This document shows, one piece after another, positions 47,461 through 56,872 of a stretch of 64,000 nucleotides of DNA. The stretch comes from Paraburkholderia rhynchosiae (GTDB taxonomy: Bacteria; Pseudomonadota; Gammaproteobacteria; Burkholderiales; Burkholderiaceae): contig NZ_PNXY01000003.1 of assembly GCF_002879865.1 (NCBI RefSeq), positions 124,001 through 188,000 of the forward strand, in the 5' to 3' direction. The notes beneath the pieces are model-generated. The model ran no database searches and was not told the DNA's origin. It saw nothing but the letters and a program-made list of their open reading frames with translations. The translations under genes were made by a program, and so were the position numbers. The first letter of the stretch is position 1, and every line of letters begins with the position of its first letter.

Positions 47461-48384
47461 ATGGCAACAGGCTTTTATTCCCACGCCGACTGTCTGCTGC
47501 ACGACATGGGGCAATGGCATCCCGAATGCCCCGCACGGCTTCAGGCAATCGAAGATCAATTGATCGCGAGCCGCATCGATGCATTGATCGAGCGCGAGTC
47601 GCCGCCGCTTGCCGACGAAGCGGCGCTGTTGCGCGTGCATACGCAAGCGCACGTCGATTACATTCGCAGCCGTTCGCCCGTCGAGGGCATGGCTGAAATC
47701 GACCCGGACACGTCGATGAATCCGCATACGCTGCAGGCCGCGTTGCGTGCAGCCGGCGCCGCGGTGGCCGCGACCGACGCAGTGATCGAAGGCCGGTTCG
47801 ACAACGCGTTCTGCAGCGTGCGCCCGCCCGGTCATCATGCGGAGCCAGCGCGCGCGATGGGCTTCTGCTTCTTCAACAACGTCGCGATCGCCGCGCGTCA
47901 TGCGCTCGAAGTGCATGGCTTGCAGCGCGTGGCGATCATCGATTTCGACGTGCATCACGGCAACGGCACAGAGGCGGCTTTTTCCGGAGACTCGCGCGTG
48001 CTGATGTGCAGCATCTTCCAGCATCCTTTCTATCCGTTCACCGGCGCGGACAACCAGGCGCCCAACATGTGCAACGTGCCGATGCCGGCGCGCTCGAAAG
48101 GCATGGCCGTGCGCGAGGCGGTGGACATGGTGTGGCTGCCGCGTCTGAATGAATTCAAGCCCGAGATGCTGTTCATCTCCGCGGGCTTTGACGCGCATCG
48201 CGAGGACGATCTGGGCAATATGGGCCTCGTTGAGGACGACTACATCTGGATCACCGAGCAGATGCGCGACGTCGCGAAACGCTACGCGGGCGGGCGCATT
48301 GTGAGCTGCCTCGAAGGCGGCTACAACCTGTCCGCGCTCGGACGCAGCGTGGTGGCTCACGTGCGGGCGCTAGCCGGAATCTGA
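47461..48384 (+). CDS. Histone-deacetylase-family amidohydrolase
   Basis: A 307-residue arginase-fold deacetylase. VRPPGHHAEPARAMGFCFFN holds the tandem active-site His, VAIIDFDVHHGNGTEAAF and ISAGFDAHREDDLGNM the Zn ligands (Asp, His, Asp). Bacterial members remove acetyl groups from polyamines, acetoin-like compounds or proteins; the substrate here is unknown. ATG 47461 follows GAGAATC; it is likely co-transcribed with the next gene. Confidence 0.92.
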   Translation: MATGFYSHADCLLHDMGQWHPECPARLQAIEDQLIASRIDALIERESPPLADEAALLRVHTQAHVDYIRSRSPVEGMAEIDPDTSMNPHTLQAALRAAGAAVAATDAVIEGRFDNAFCSVRPPGHHAEPARAMGFCFFNNVAIAARHALEVHGLQRVAIIDFDVHHGNGTEAAFSGDSRVLMCSIFQHPFYPFTGADNQAPNMCNVPMPARSKGMAVREAVDMVWLPRLNEFKPEMLFISAGFDAHREDDLGNMGLVEDDYIWITEQMRDVAKRYAGGRIVSCLEGGYNLSALGRSVVAHVRALAGI

Positions 48385-48427
48385 GCGGCCGCGTCGCACG
48401 CTGCGGTCACGCAATGAGGAGCGAGCC

Positions 48428-49228
48428 ATGAATGCCGACGAGCGCAGCGTTTCACTGATCGAGATCGACAACGACGCGTATGGCGTGCCGGGCGTAGTCC
48501 GTCTGACGATGAACCGGCCCGGCGCGTTCAATGCGCTTTCCGAGGCCTTGCTCGATGCGTTGCAGGAAGCGTTGAGCCGGATCGCTGGGTCCGACGCACG
48601 CGTGGTCGTAATAGCCGGCGCGGGCCGCGCGTTCTGTGCGGGACACGATCTGAAGGAAATGCGCGCGGCGCCGTCGCTCGCGTATTACCAGGCGCTGTTC
48701 GCCCGGTGCACGAAACTGATGATGACGATCCAGCGCTTGCCGCAGCCGGTGATCGCGCGCGTGCACGGCATCGCGACGGCGGCCGGCTGCCAACTGGTCG
48801 CCATGTGCGATCTGGCAGTGGCCGCGGATACCGCGCGGTTCGCCGTGTCGGGCGTCAATCTGGGGCTGTTCTGCGCGACGCCGTCGGTGCCGCTGTCGCG
48901 CAATCTGTCACGCAAGGCGGCGCTCGAAATGCTGCTGACCGGCGATTTCATCGATGCCGCCGAGGCGAAGCAGCAGGGCCTCGTCAATCGTGTGGTGCCG
49001 ACTGACTCGCTCGACGCCGAAGTGGCCAGGCTTGCTACCAGCATCTGCGCGAAACCGGTCGAAGCAGTGATCGCCGGCAAGGGCCTCTTCTACCGGCAGC
49101 TCGAAATGGGCATCGAGGCCGCGTACCAGCTCGCGGGCCAGACCATGGCCTGCAATATGATGGACGACTCCGCGCTCGAAGGCGTGCAGGCGTTCATCGA
49201 CAAACGCCCGCCCGACTGGAAGCGCTAG
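48428..49228 (+). CDS. Enoyl-CoA hydratase/isomerase family protein
   Basis: A 266-residue crotonase-fold enzyme. RLTMNRPGAFNALSEALLDAL, RVVVIAGAGRAFCAGHDLKEM (oxyanion hole) and GIATAAGCQLVAMCDLAVA (second oxyanion Gly) are intact. The Glu residues of a classic hydratase are not certain by eye: FAVSGVNLGLFCATPSVPLSR replaces the usual FGxPEVxxG, so a different acyl-CoA reaction is possible. It begins 43 bases after the deacetylase gene. Its TAG stop is part of a CTAG shared with the convergent lipase gene. Confidence 0.9.
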   Translation: MNADERSVSLIEIDNDAYGVPGVVRLTMNRPGAFNALSEALLDALQEALSRIAGSDARVVVIAGAGRAFCAGHDLKEMRAAPSLAYYQALFARCTKLMMTIQRLPQPVIARVHGIATAAGCQLVAMCDLAVAADTARFAVSGVNLGLFCATPSVPLSRNLSRKAALEMLLTGDFIDAAEAKQQGLVNRVVPTDSLDAEVARLATSICAKPVEAVIAGKGLFYRQLEMGIEAAYQLAGQTMACNMMDDSALEGVQAFIDKRPPDWKR

Positions 49229-50217
49229 CGCGCTCGCTCATCGATCCACGCGATCAGTTCGCCGATAACCCTGTCGCGGTCGGAATCGTTCATCGTCTCG
49301 TGATAGCTGCCTTCGTGCAGTCTGACCGTCTTGTCGGACGAACCGGCGTGCTGGCCGAAGTCGCGACTGCCTTCCGGTTCGGTGAGCTTGTCGGCGGTGC
49401 CGTGGTACACGAAGAGCGGCATGCGCAGCCCCGAGCGGCCGCGTTCGATGCGCGCCATCGCCAGCAACAACTCGGCGCCGGTGCGCGCGGGAATCGGGCC
49501 GTGATGCACGAGCGGATCGTTGCGATTGGCGTCCACCACGGACTCAAGCCGCGACAGCAGCGACGCGTCGATTTTCATCGCAGGGAAGCCTGGCCAGGTG
49601 CGGCTGATTACCTGGCTCAACTTGAGCATCCAGCGAGGCACGTCGAGGCCCGGCGCAAGCGCGGGGCTCGATAGGATCAGGCCGCTCACCAGGCCGCTCG
49701 CGTGACGGGGCATCTGGCTGTCCGTGTGGCTGTCCAGGTGGCCACTCAGCTGCTCGCGGCTGGCGCCGAGACGCTCGATAGCGTACAGCGCGGCCACCGC
49801 GCCGCCCATGCTGTGGCCCATCAGAAATAGCGGAGCATGAGTTTGCGCGGCGGCATCAAGTAGAGCTTGCGCGTCGAGCAGGTAATCGTCGAATCGTTCG
49901 ACATACGCCCGTTTGCCCGGCGCCCGGCCGTGGCCGCGTAAATCGATTGCCAGCAGTTCGATGCCTGCAGCGTTGAGCCGCGCGGCCAGCGCCGCATAGC
50001 GGCCGGCGTGTTCGGCGAGTCCGTGGATCAGCGCGACGGTGGCTCGCAGCGTGCCTGTCGCGGGCCAGCGGTACAGCGGCAGTTCCAGGCCGTCCGCTGT
50101 GGCGACTGATGCGCGCAGTGGCTCCGCGTCGTCTGTACCGCGCTCATCAGCGAGGGTCATTCTGTCTTGCGGGGTCTCCATCGCGGTATGTCCGTAGTTT
50201 TCATTCCGCCAGATCAT
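49225..50217 (-). CDS. Alpha/beta hydrolase, monoacylglycerol lipase/lysophospholipase type
   Basis: About 330 residues. VALIHGLAEHAGRYAALAAR (oxyanion), LLAIDLRGHGRAPGKRAYVE, nucleophile elbow LFLMGHSMGGAVAALYA (G-H-S-M-G) and the C-terminal His in LHEGSYHETMNDSDRD complete the triad, with Asp in YHGTADKLTEPEG. It resembles PldB/MGL enzymes that cut monoacylglycerols or lysophospholipids. ATG 50217 has GAGG nine bases upstream; ATGs at 50181 and 50160 are other starts. Confidence 0.9.
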   Translation of the reverse strand: MIWRNENYGHTAMETPQDRMTLADERGTDDAEPLRASVATADGLELPLYRWPATGTLRATVALIHGLAEHAGRYAALAARLNAAGIELLAIDLRGHGRAPGKRAYVERFDDYLLDAQALLDAAAQTHAPLFLMGHSMGGAVAALYAIERLGASREQLSGHLDSHTDSQMPRHASGLVSGLILSSPALAPGLDVPRWMLKLSQVISRTWPGFPAMKIDASLLSRLESVVDANRNDPLVHHGPIPARTGAELLLAMARIERGRSGLRMPLFVYHGTADKLTEPEGSRDFGQHAGSSDKTVRLHEGSYHETMNDSDRDRVIGELIAWIDERAR

Positions 50218-50358
50218 AGACTGCAACCTCACATGCGCCCACACAGCGCTTGTAGGTCAACCTCTAATTCCCTGCGGTTATGAAAAGATCGTAATTGATT
50301 ATTAAAGCGAATGACGCCCGCTGCGGTAGAATCGCGGGCTCAAATCCTAATAAAAAGC

Positions 50359-50420
50359 AACGGCGGCCGCTTGTCGGGAGCGCACCGCGCTCGCCGGCAG
50401 ACTCCGCCGTTTCGTTTTTT
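50359..50420 (+). promoter_or_regulatory. Terminator-like hairpin in the metN leader (candidate attenuator)
   Basis: AACGGCGG (50359-50366) pairs with CCGCCGTT (50404-50411); inside it GAGCGC and GCGCTC (50378-50383 / 50387-50392) form a second stem. TTCGTTTTTT follows, and the metN ATG is three bases further on. There is no room for a ribosome site outside the fold. Confidence 0.55.
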
Positions 50421-50422
50421 CC

Positions 50423-51457
50423 ATGATCGAAATACGCAATATTTCCCAGCGGTTCGCCGGACCCCGGGGCTGGGTCGAAGCGCTGCACAACGTCAATCTG
50501 TCGATTCCGGCGGGCCAAGTGTTCGGCATCATCGGCCGCAGCGGCGCGGGCAAGAGCACGCTCGTGCGCACCATCAACCTGCTGACGCGTCCGACCGAAG
50601 GCAATATCGTCGTCGACGGCCGCGATCTGACCACGCTGCCCGCCGCGCAATTGCGCGAGGCGCGCCGCGAGATCGGCATGATCTTCCAGCACTTCAACCT
50701 GCTGTCGTCGCGCACGGTGTTCGAGAACGTCGCGTTGCCGCTCGAACTCGCCGGAATGAAGCGCGACGAAATCGAAGCCAACGTGGTGCCGCTGCTGGAC
50801 CTGGTCGGCTTGTCGGCCCAGAAAGATCGCTATCCGGCGCAGATCAGCGGCGGCCAGAAGCAGCGCGTCGGCATCGCGCGAGCTTTGGCCAGCAAGCCGA
50901 AGGTGCTGCTCTCCGACGAAGCGACTTCCGCCCTCGACCCAGAAACCACGCGAGCGATCCTCGAACTGCTCAAGCGCATCAATCGCGAACTGAACCTGAC
51001 CATCGTACTCATCACGCATCAGATGGACGTGATCAAACAGGTCTGCGACCGCGTCGCGGTGCTCGACGCGGGCCGCGTGGTCGAGGAGGGCAAGGTGATC
51101 GACGTGTTCCTGCAACCGCATCACGAAGTCACGCGCGCGCTGATCGGCGACGTGATCGCGCAGGAACTGCCGCCCGCGATGAAGGCGCGCGTCGCCGAGC
51201 GTCTGAAAACCGGCAGCGGTCATTTGCTGCGCCTTGCGTTCACCGGTTCTGGCGTCGATCAGCCGATTCTCTCGGAGACGATTCGCCGCTACGAACTCGA
51301 CTTCAACATCCTGCACGGCCAGATCGACGAGATTCAAGGGCAGGCGTTCGGCTCCCTCGCGGTGCTCGCGGGCGGCGAACCGGCCAAGGTGGCGCAGGCG
51401 CTCGCCTATTTCCGCGAACAGGGTGTGGTGGTGGAGGAGCTCTCGTATGTTGAGTGA
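50423..51457 (+). CDS. metN: D/L-methionine ABC transporter ATPase
   Basis: A 344-residue ABC ATPase. The Walker A is [19 protein letters not shown], the Q-loop region [11 protein letters not shown], signature [16 protein letters not shown] and Walker [14 protein letters not shown]. The C-terminal 100 residues form the ACT-like NIL domain ([20 protein letters not shown]) that senses methionine in E. coli MetN and inhibits transport. It forms an operon with metI (11-base overlap) and metQ. Confidence 0.97.
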   Translation: MIEIRNISQRFAGPRGWVEALHNVNLSIPAGQVFGIIGRSGAGKSTLVRTINLLTRPTEGNIVVDGRDLTTLPAAQLREARREIGMIFQHFNLLSSRTVFENVALPLELAGMKRDEIEANVVPLLDLVGLSAQKDRYPAQISGGQKQRVGIARALASKPKVLLSDEATSALDPETTRAILELLKRINRELNLTIVLITHQMDVIKQVCDRVAVLDAGRVVEEGKVIDVFLQPHHEVTRALIGDVIAQELPPAMKARVAERLKTGSGHLLRLAFTGSGVDQPILSETIRRYELDFNILHGQIDEIQGQAFGSLAVLAGGEPAKVAQALAYFREQGVVVEELSYVE

Positions 51458-52100
51458 AATGTTGGACATGTTCGTCCAGTCGTTCTGGGAAACGCTCGTC
51501 ATGGTAGGCATTTCCGGACTGGTCGGTGCGTTGGTGGGCTTGCCGCTCGGCGTCCTGCTGTATCTGACTGACCGTCAGGGCGTATTGCAGAACGTCGCGG
51601 TGAATCGTGCGATGGGTGGGGTCGTGAATGCCGTGCGCTCGACGCCGTTCATCATCCTGCTCGTGGCGGTGATTCCGTTCACGCGCCTCGTGGTGGGCTC
51701 GTCGATCGGCACGGCTGCGGCCGTGGTGCCGCTGACAATCGCGGCCGCGCCGTTCATCGCGCGTCTGGTCGAAACCGCGCTGCGCGAGGTCGATCGCGGT
51801 CTGATCGAAGCGGCGCAGGCGATGGGTGCGACCACCAGCCAGATCGTGTTCAAGGTGTTGTTGCCGGAATCGCTGCCGGGCGTGGTCGCCGGATTGACGA
51901 TCACATTCGTCTCGCTGGTCGGCTATTCGGCGATGGCCGGCGCAATCGGCGGCGGCGGTCTCGGCGACCTGGGCATTCGCTATGGGTATCAGCGTTTCCT
52001 GCCGGAAGTGATGTTGACGGTCGTCGTGATTCTGATCGTCTTCGTGCAGTTGGTGCAGTCGTTCGGGGATTGGCTCGTGCGTCGTCTGAGCCATAAATAA
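51447..52100 (+). CDS. metI: Methionine ABC transporter permease
   Basis: A 217-residue permease with five helices. [20 protein letters not shown] opens the first, and [20 protein letters not shown] is the EAA coupling motif facing MetN. GGAGGAG nine bases before ATG 51447 lies within metN, so translation is coupled. It is followed by metQ after 15 bases. Confidence 0.96.
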   Translation: MLSEMLDMFVQSFWETLVMVGISGLVGALVGLPLGVLLYLTDRQGVLQNVAVNRAMGGVVNAVRSTPFIILLVAVIPFTRLVVGSSIGTAAAVVPLTIAAAPFIARLVETALREVDRGLIEAAQAMGATTSQIVFKVLLPESLPGVVAGLTITFVSLVGYSAMAGAIGGGGLGDLGIRYGYQRFLPEVMLTVVVILIVFVQLVQSFGDWLVRRLSHK

Positions 52101-52115
52101 ATCAAAAGGTCCATC

Positions 52116-52913
52116 ATGCAACGTCGTTTCATTCTCAAGCTGGCCGCGGCACTCGGGGCCGCGTCGCTGTTCGCCGTCAACGCGGCTCACGCTGAAGACA
52201 CGATCAAGGTCGGCGTCACCGGCGGTCCGCACGCACAGATCATGGAAGTCGTGAAGACGGTCGCGGCAAAGAACGGTCTGAACATCAAGATCGTCGAATT
52301 CTCCGATTACGTGCAGCCGAACGCGGCGCTCGCGGGCGGCGATCTGGACGCGAACAGCTATCAGCACGAGCCGTACTTGCAAGCTCAGGTCAAGGACCGC
52401 GGCTACAAGCTGATCCGTGTCGCCGAGACGGTCACCTATCCGATGGGCATCTATTCGAAGAAAGTTAAGGCGCTGGCCGAACTGCAGCCGGGCGCGAAGA
52501 TCGCCGTGCCGAACGATCCGACCAACGGTGGCCGCGCGCTGTTGCTGCTGCAAAAGCAAGGGCTCTTGAAGCTGCGCGCCGACGCCGGTCTGAAGGCGAC
52601 GCCGCTCGACATCATCGACAACCCGAAGAAGCTGAAGGTCGTCGAACTCGACGCCGCCCAAATTCCGCGCTCGCTGAACGATGTGGACGCTGCCGCGATC
52701 AACACGAACTTCGCGATGGAAGCCGGTCTGAAGCCGAAGCAGGACGCGATTGCGATCGAAGACCCGAAGGGTCCGTATGTGAACATCATCGCGATCCGCG
52801 AGGCCGATAAGAACAAGCCGTGGGTCGCGAAGCTGGTGGCGGCCTACCACTCGCCAGAAGTGAAGCAGTTTGTCGAGAGCAAGTTCGGCGGCTCGGTGAT
52901 CACAGCCTGGTGA
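52116..52913 (+). CDS. metQ: Methionine-binding periplasmic protein
   Basis: A 265-residue NlpA-family protein: signal peptide (RFILKLAAALGAASLFAVNAA, cut after AHA), VGVTGGPHAQIMEVVKTVAA, and GGDLDANSYQHEPYLQAQVK typical of MetQ. The signal has no lipobox, so the mature protein should be soluble rather than a lipoprotein. An intrinsic terminator follows. Confidence 0.95.
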   Translation: MQRRFILKLAAALGAASLFAVNAAHAEDTIKVGVTGGPHAQIMEVVKTVAAKNGLNIKIVEFSDYVQPNAALAGGDLDANSYQHEPYLQAQVKDRGYKLIRVAETVTYPMGIYSKKVKALAELQPGAKIAVPNDPTNGGRALLLLQKQGLLKLRADAGLKATPLDIIDNPKKLKVVELDAAQIPRSLNDVDAAAINTNFAMEAGLKPKQDAIAIEDPKGPYVNIIAIREADKNKPWVAKLVAAYHSPEVKQFVESKFGGSVITAW

Positions 52914-52976
52914 TTTCGCCGGCTTCAGATACAGCAAGACACGTCGGCGATATGAAAATTAGAGTCGTGAGTCGGG

Positions 52977-53002
52977 ACCCGGGGTTGTCGCCCGGGTTTT
53001 TT
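52977..53002 (+). terminator. Intrinsic terminator of metNIQ
   Basis: ACCCGGG and CCCGGGT flank GTTGTCG, followed by TTTTT. Confidence 0.88.
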
Positions 53003-53103
53003 CGAGATTAAAATAGAACGACCGTTCGATATTGCCGTCACGCCGCTGGGGAGCGATATCCTCCTGCTAAGCGCCCGCGACAAGGCTGCCATGAGGCAGT
53101 CGC

Positions 53104-53109
53104 TATAAT
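53104..53109 (+). promoter_or_regulatory. Candidate -10 element for etfBA
   Basis: A perfect TATAAT lies 41 bases before the etfB start. No good -35 hexamer is seen at the right distance. Confidence 0.4.
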
Positions 53110-53149
53110 GTCCGTTGGGTTGACGTATTCGTAACTTTGGAGCGTGTGC

Positions 53150-53899
53150 ATGAAAATCCTGGTGCCAGTCAAGAGAGTGGTCGATTACAACGTGAAGGTC
53201 CGGGTCAAGTCGGACGGCACGGGCGTGGACATCGCGAACGTGAAGATGTCGATGAACCCGTTCGACGAAATCGCGGTTGAAGAGGCGGTGCGTCTAAGGG
53301 AAGCGGGCGTGGCGACGGAGGTGATCGCGGTGTCGGCGGGCGTGACGCAGGCGCAGGAAACGCTGCGCACGGCGCTCGCGATCGGCGCGGATCGCGCGAT
53401 CCTGATCGAATCGAATGAAGAGCTGCAGCCGCTGGCGGTTGCGAAGCTCTTGAAAGCGCTGGTCGACAAGGAACAGCCGCAACTGGTGATTCTCGGCAAG
53501 CAGGCCATCGACGACGATTCGAACCAGACCGGCCAGATGCTCGCCGCTTTGGCTGGCCTGCCGCAGGCAACGTTCGCGTCGAAGGTGGTGGTGGCCGACG
53601 GCAAGGCGACCGTGTCGCGCGAAGTGGACGGCGGCGCTGAAACGCTGTCGCTGACACTGCCCGCCGTGGTGACGACCGATCTGCGCCTGAACGAGCCGCG
53701 TTACGTCACGCTGCCGAACATCATGAAGGCGAAGAAAAAGCCGATGGAAACGATCAGGCCCGAAGACCTCGGCGTTGATGTCACGCCGCGTCTGAAGACG
53801 CTGAAAGTTGCCGAGCCGCCGAAGCGCTCCGCCGGCGTGATGGTGCCGGATGTGAAGACGCTGGTCGAGAAGCTGAAGACCGAAGCCAAGGTGCTTTAA
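53150..53899 (+). CDS. etfB: Electron transfer flavoprotein beta subunit
   Basis: A 249-residue protein. [18 protein letters not shown] is the N-terminus, [13 protein letters not shown] and [20 protein letters not shown] the AMP-binding region, and [21 protein letters not shown] the ETF-beta signature. With EtfA it carries electrons from acyl-CoA dehydrogenases to ETF:quinone oxidoreductase. GGAG lies seven bases before ATG 53150; the annotated-looking GTG six bases earlier is unneeded. Confidence 0.96.
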   Translation: MKILVPVKRVVDYNVKVRVKSDGTGVDIANVKMSMNPFDEIAVEEAVRLREAGVATEVIAVSAGVTQAQETLRTALAIGADRAILIESNEELQPLAVAKLLKALVDKEQPQLVILGKQAIDDDSNQTGQMLAALAGLPQATFASKVVVADGKATVSREVDGGAETLSLTLPAVVTTDLRLNEPRYVTLPNIMKAKKKPMETIRPEDLGVDVTPRLKTLKVAEPPKRSAGVMVPDVKTLVEKLKTEAKVL

Positions 53900-53921
53900 G
53901 TAAAACGCGGAGACAGGGCAA

Positions 53922-54857
53922 ATGACGAATCTGGTAATAGCAGAACACGACAACGCGTCGATCAAGGCCGCGACGCTGAACACGATTGCAGCGGCGCAGA
54001 AAATTGGCGGTGATGTTCACGTGCTGGTGGCCGGTCACAACGCACACGCTGCGGCGGATGCCGCGGCGAAGATCGCGGGTGTATCGAAAGTGCTGCTGGC
54101 TGATGCGCCGCAACTCGAAGCAGGTCTCGCGGAGAATGTCGAAGCGACGGTGCTGAACATTGCGAAGGACTACTCGCACATCCTCGCGCCTGCGACCGCT
54201 TACGGCAAGAACATCGCGCCGCGCATCGCTGCGAAGCTGGATGTGGCGCAGATCAGCGATATCACCGCAGTCGATTCCCCGGACACGTTCGAGCGTCCGA
54301 TTTACGCGGGCAATGCGATCGCAACGGTGCAATCGGCTGATCCGATCAAGGTTATCACGGTGCGCACGACCGGTTTTGATGCCGTTGCAGCGGAAGGCGG
54401 CAGCGCATCGGTGGAGAAGATCGAAGCTGCCGCGGACTCAGGCATCTCGCAGTTTGTGAACCGTGAAGTGACGAAGCTCGACCGTCCGGAACTGACGTCG
54501 GCGAAGATCATCGTCTCGGGCGGCCGGGGTCTCGGCAATGGCGAAAACTACACCAAAATTCTCGAACCGCTGGCCGACAAGCTGAACGCGGCGCTGGGCG
54601 CATCGCGCGCCGCCGTCGATGCAGGCTTTGTGCCGAATGACTACCAGGTCGGCCAGACCGGCAAGATCGTCGCGCCGCAACTGTATGTCGCGGTCGGTAT
54701 CTCGGGCGCGATCCAGCATCTCGCGGGCATGAAGGACAGCAAGGTCATCGTCGCGATTAACAAGGATCCCGAAGCGCCGATTTTCAGCGTGGCCGATTAC
54801 GGTCTCGTGGGCGATCTGTTCACGCTCGTGCCGGAACTGGTGAGTGAACTCGGCTAA
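53922..54857 (+). CDS. etfA: Electron transfer flavoprotein alpha subunit
   Basis: A 311-residue FAD-binding subunit. [20 protein letters not shown] starts it; the C-terminal FAD domain has [33 protein letters not shown], and [20 protein letters not shown], all standard. It begins 22 bases after etfB. A terminator follows before the acyl-CoA dehydrogenase. Confidence 0.97.
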   Translation: MTNLVIAEHDNASIKAATLNTIAAAQKIGGDVHVLVAGHNAHAAADAAAKIAGVSKVLLADAPQLEAGLAENVEATVLNIAKDYSHILAPATAYGKNIAPRIAAKLDVAQISDITAVDSPDTFERPIYAGNAIATVQSADPIKVITVRTTGFDAVAAEGGSASVEKIEAAADSGISQFVNREVTKLDRPELTSAKIIVSGGRGLGNGENYTKILEPLADKLNAALGASRAAVDAGFVPNDYQVGQTGKIVAPQLYVAVGISGAIQHLAGMKDSKVIVAINKDPEAPIFSVADYGLVGDLFTLVPELVSELG

Positions 54858-54905
54858 GCGTGTGAGCGCCACATAAAAGCCACTAAAGGCGTTTGGCAGC
54901 ATACG

Positions 54906-54942
54906 AAGGGCGCGGGACCCAACAAGTCCTGCGCCCTTTTTC
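54906..54942 (+). terminator. Intrinsic terminator of etfBA
   Basis: AAGGGCGCGGGAC and GTCCTGCGCCCTT form a 13-base stem with one mismatch and loop CCAACAA, ending in TTTTT. Confidence 0.85.
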
Positions 54943-54966
54943 CATCAAGGCAGGAGGAGAACTGAA

Positions 54967-56757
54967 ATGAGCTATACGGCGCCCATCAAGGACATGCTGT
55001 TCGTGATGAAGGAACTGGCGGATCTGGAGCAGATCGCGACGCTGCCGGGCTTCGAGGACGCGAATCTCGAGACCGCTCAAGCCGTGCTGGAAGAGTCGGC
55101 GAAACTGTGCGGCGAAGTGCTGGCTCCGCTGAACGTCGAAGGCGATCGCAGTCCGAGTAGCTGGAAAGACGGTGTCGTTACCGCGACGCCGGGCTTCAGG
55201 GAAGCGTTCCGCCAGTTCTCCGAGGGCGGCTGGCAAGGCGTGCAGCATCCCGTCGACTACGAAGGCCAGGGGCTGCCCAAGCTGATCGCGACCGGATGCA
55301 TCGAAATGCTGAACGCGTCGAATCTGTCGTTTGCGCTCTGTCCGTTGCTCACCGACGGCGCAATTGAAGCGCTGTTGACCGCCGGCACCGACGCGCAAAA
55401 ACAGACCTATGTGCCCAAGCTGATCGCGGGCGAATGGACCGGCACGATGAACCTCACCGAGCCGCAGGCCGGCTCCGATCTGGCGCTCGTGCGCACGCGC
55501 GCCGAGCCGCAAGGCGATGGTTCGTTCAAGCTGTTCGGCACGAAAATTTTCATCACGTGGGGCGAGCACGACATGGCGAAGAACATCGTCCATCTCGTAC
55601 TGGCGCGCACGCCGAACGCGCCCGAAGGCGTGAAGGGCATCTCGCTCTTTATCGTGCCGAAGTTTCTTGTCAATGAAGACGGTTCGCTTGGCGCGCGTAA
55701 CGACGTGCATTGTGTGTCGATCGAACACAAGCTTGGCATCAAGGCGAGCCCGACCGCGGTGCTTCAATTCGGCGACCACGGCGGCGCGATCGGTCAGCTG
55801 ATCGGCGAAGAAAATCGCGGCCTCGAGTACATGTTCATCATGATGAACGCCGCGCGTTTTGCCGTGGGCATGCAGGGCGTCGGCGTATCGGATCGCGCGT
55901 ATCAGAAGGCGGCCGCCTATGCGAAGGAGCGCGTGCAAAGCCGTCCCGTCGACGGCTCCGCGAAACAGCCGGTCGCAATCATCGAGCACCCGGACGTGCG
56001 CCGCATGCTGTCGACGATGCGCGGCCTCACCGAAGCGTCGCGCGCGCTCGCTTATGTCGCGGCCGGGCACTGCGCCATCGCGCATCGTCATCCGGACGAG
56101 GCGAAGCGTGCCAGGCATCAGGCGATCTACGAATTCCTGGTGCCGATCGTGAAGGGCTGGAGCACCGAGCTGTCGATCGACGTGACGAGCCTTGGCGTGC
56201 AGGTGCACGGCGGCATGGGCTTCATCGAAGAAACGGGTGCCGCGCAGTATTACCGCGATGCCCGCATCCTGCCGATCTACGAAGGCACGACCGCGATTCA
56301 GGCGAACGACCTGATCGGCCGCAAAACCGTGCGCGATGGCGGCAAGGTCGCGAAGTCGCTGCTCGCGGAAGTCGCTGAAACGGTCGAGGCACTTGGTGTG
56401 CCGCAAGGCCCGGCGTTCGACTCGATGAAGAAGTATCTGGCCCAGGGCGAACGCTCATTGAGCGCGGCGGTCGACTTTGTGGTGGCGAACGCGAAGGGCG
56501 ATCCGAATGCGGTGTTTGTCGGCAGCGTGCCGTATCTGAAGCTCGCAGGCATCGTGCTCGGCGGCTGGCAAATGGCGCGTGCACTGCTCGTGGCCGCTCA
56601 GAAGCGAGACGAAGACCCTGCGTTCTACGGCGCCAAGATCGCGACTGCGCAATTCTATGCGGAACATGTGTTGCCCATGGCGTCGGCGCTCGAAGCGTCG
56701 ATTGTCAGCGCGAAGGGCGGTGAGAGTGTGCTGGCTTTGTCGGCGGATCAATTCTGA
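54967..56757 (+). CDS. Acyl-CoA dehydrogenase, DmdC-like long form
   Basis: A 596-residue flavoenzyme, longer than the usual 380-400. LTEPQAGSDLALVRTRAE and FITWGEHDMAKNIVHLVLAR bind FAD and substrate, LGVQVHGGMGFIEETGAAQY and RDARILPIYEGTTAIQANDL (catalytic Glu in YEGT) are standard, and the last 130 residues are the extra C-terminal domain of the 3-methylmercaptopropionyl-CoA dehydrogenase (DmdC) group. Beside etfBA, it likely passes electrons to that flavoprotein. The AGGAGGAG right before ATG is a strong ribosome site. The natural substrate may be a fatty acyl- or thioether-CoA. Confidence 0.93.
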   Translation: MSYTAPIKDMLFVMKELADLEQIATLPGFEDANLETAQAVLEESAKLCGEVLAPLNVEGDRSPSSWKDGVVTATPGFREAFRQFSEGGWQGVQHPVDYEGQGLPKLIATGCIEMLNASNLSFALCPLLTDGAIEALLTAGTDAQKQTYVPKLIAGEWTGTMNLTEPQAGSDLALVRTRAEPQGDGSFKLFGTKIFITWGEHDMAKNIVHLVLARTPNAPEGVKGISLFIVPKFLVNEDGSLGARNDVHCVSIEHKLGIKASPTAVLQFGDHGGAIGQLIGEENRGLEYMFIMMNAARFAVGMQGVGVSDRAYQKAAAYAKERVQSRPVDGSAKQPVAIIEHPDVRRMLSTMRGLTEASRALAYVAAGHCAIAHRHPDEAKRARHQAIYEFLVPIVKGWSTELSIDVTSLGVQVHGGMGFIEETGAAQYYRDARILPIYEGTTAIQANDLIGRKTVRDGGKVAKSLLAEVAETVEALGVPQGPAFDSMKKYLAQGERSLSAAVDFVVANAKGDPNAVFVGSVPYLKLAGIVLGGWQMARALLVAAQKRDEDPAFYGAKIATAQFYAEHVLPMASALEASIVSAKGGESVLALSADQF

Positions 56758-56784
56758 CGCGGCCCGAGGCTGCGGTCTGAATGC

Positions 56785-56818
56785 AAACGGCGCCTTGTAG
56801 CAAGGCGCCGTTTGTTTT
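56785..56818 (+). terminator. Intrinsic terminator after the acyl-CoA dehydrogenase
   Basis: AAACGGCGCCTTG and CAAGGCGCCGTTT form a perfect 13-base stem with loop TAG, followed by GTTTTTG. Confidence 0.92.
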
Positions 56819-56872
56819 TGCGAACCGGTTCGTGCAATCGCAAACCGGCTAGTGATGCGCTAGGCGTCAGCT

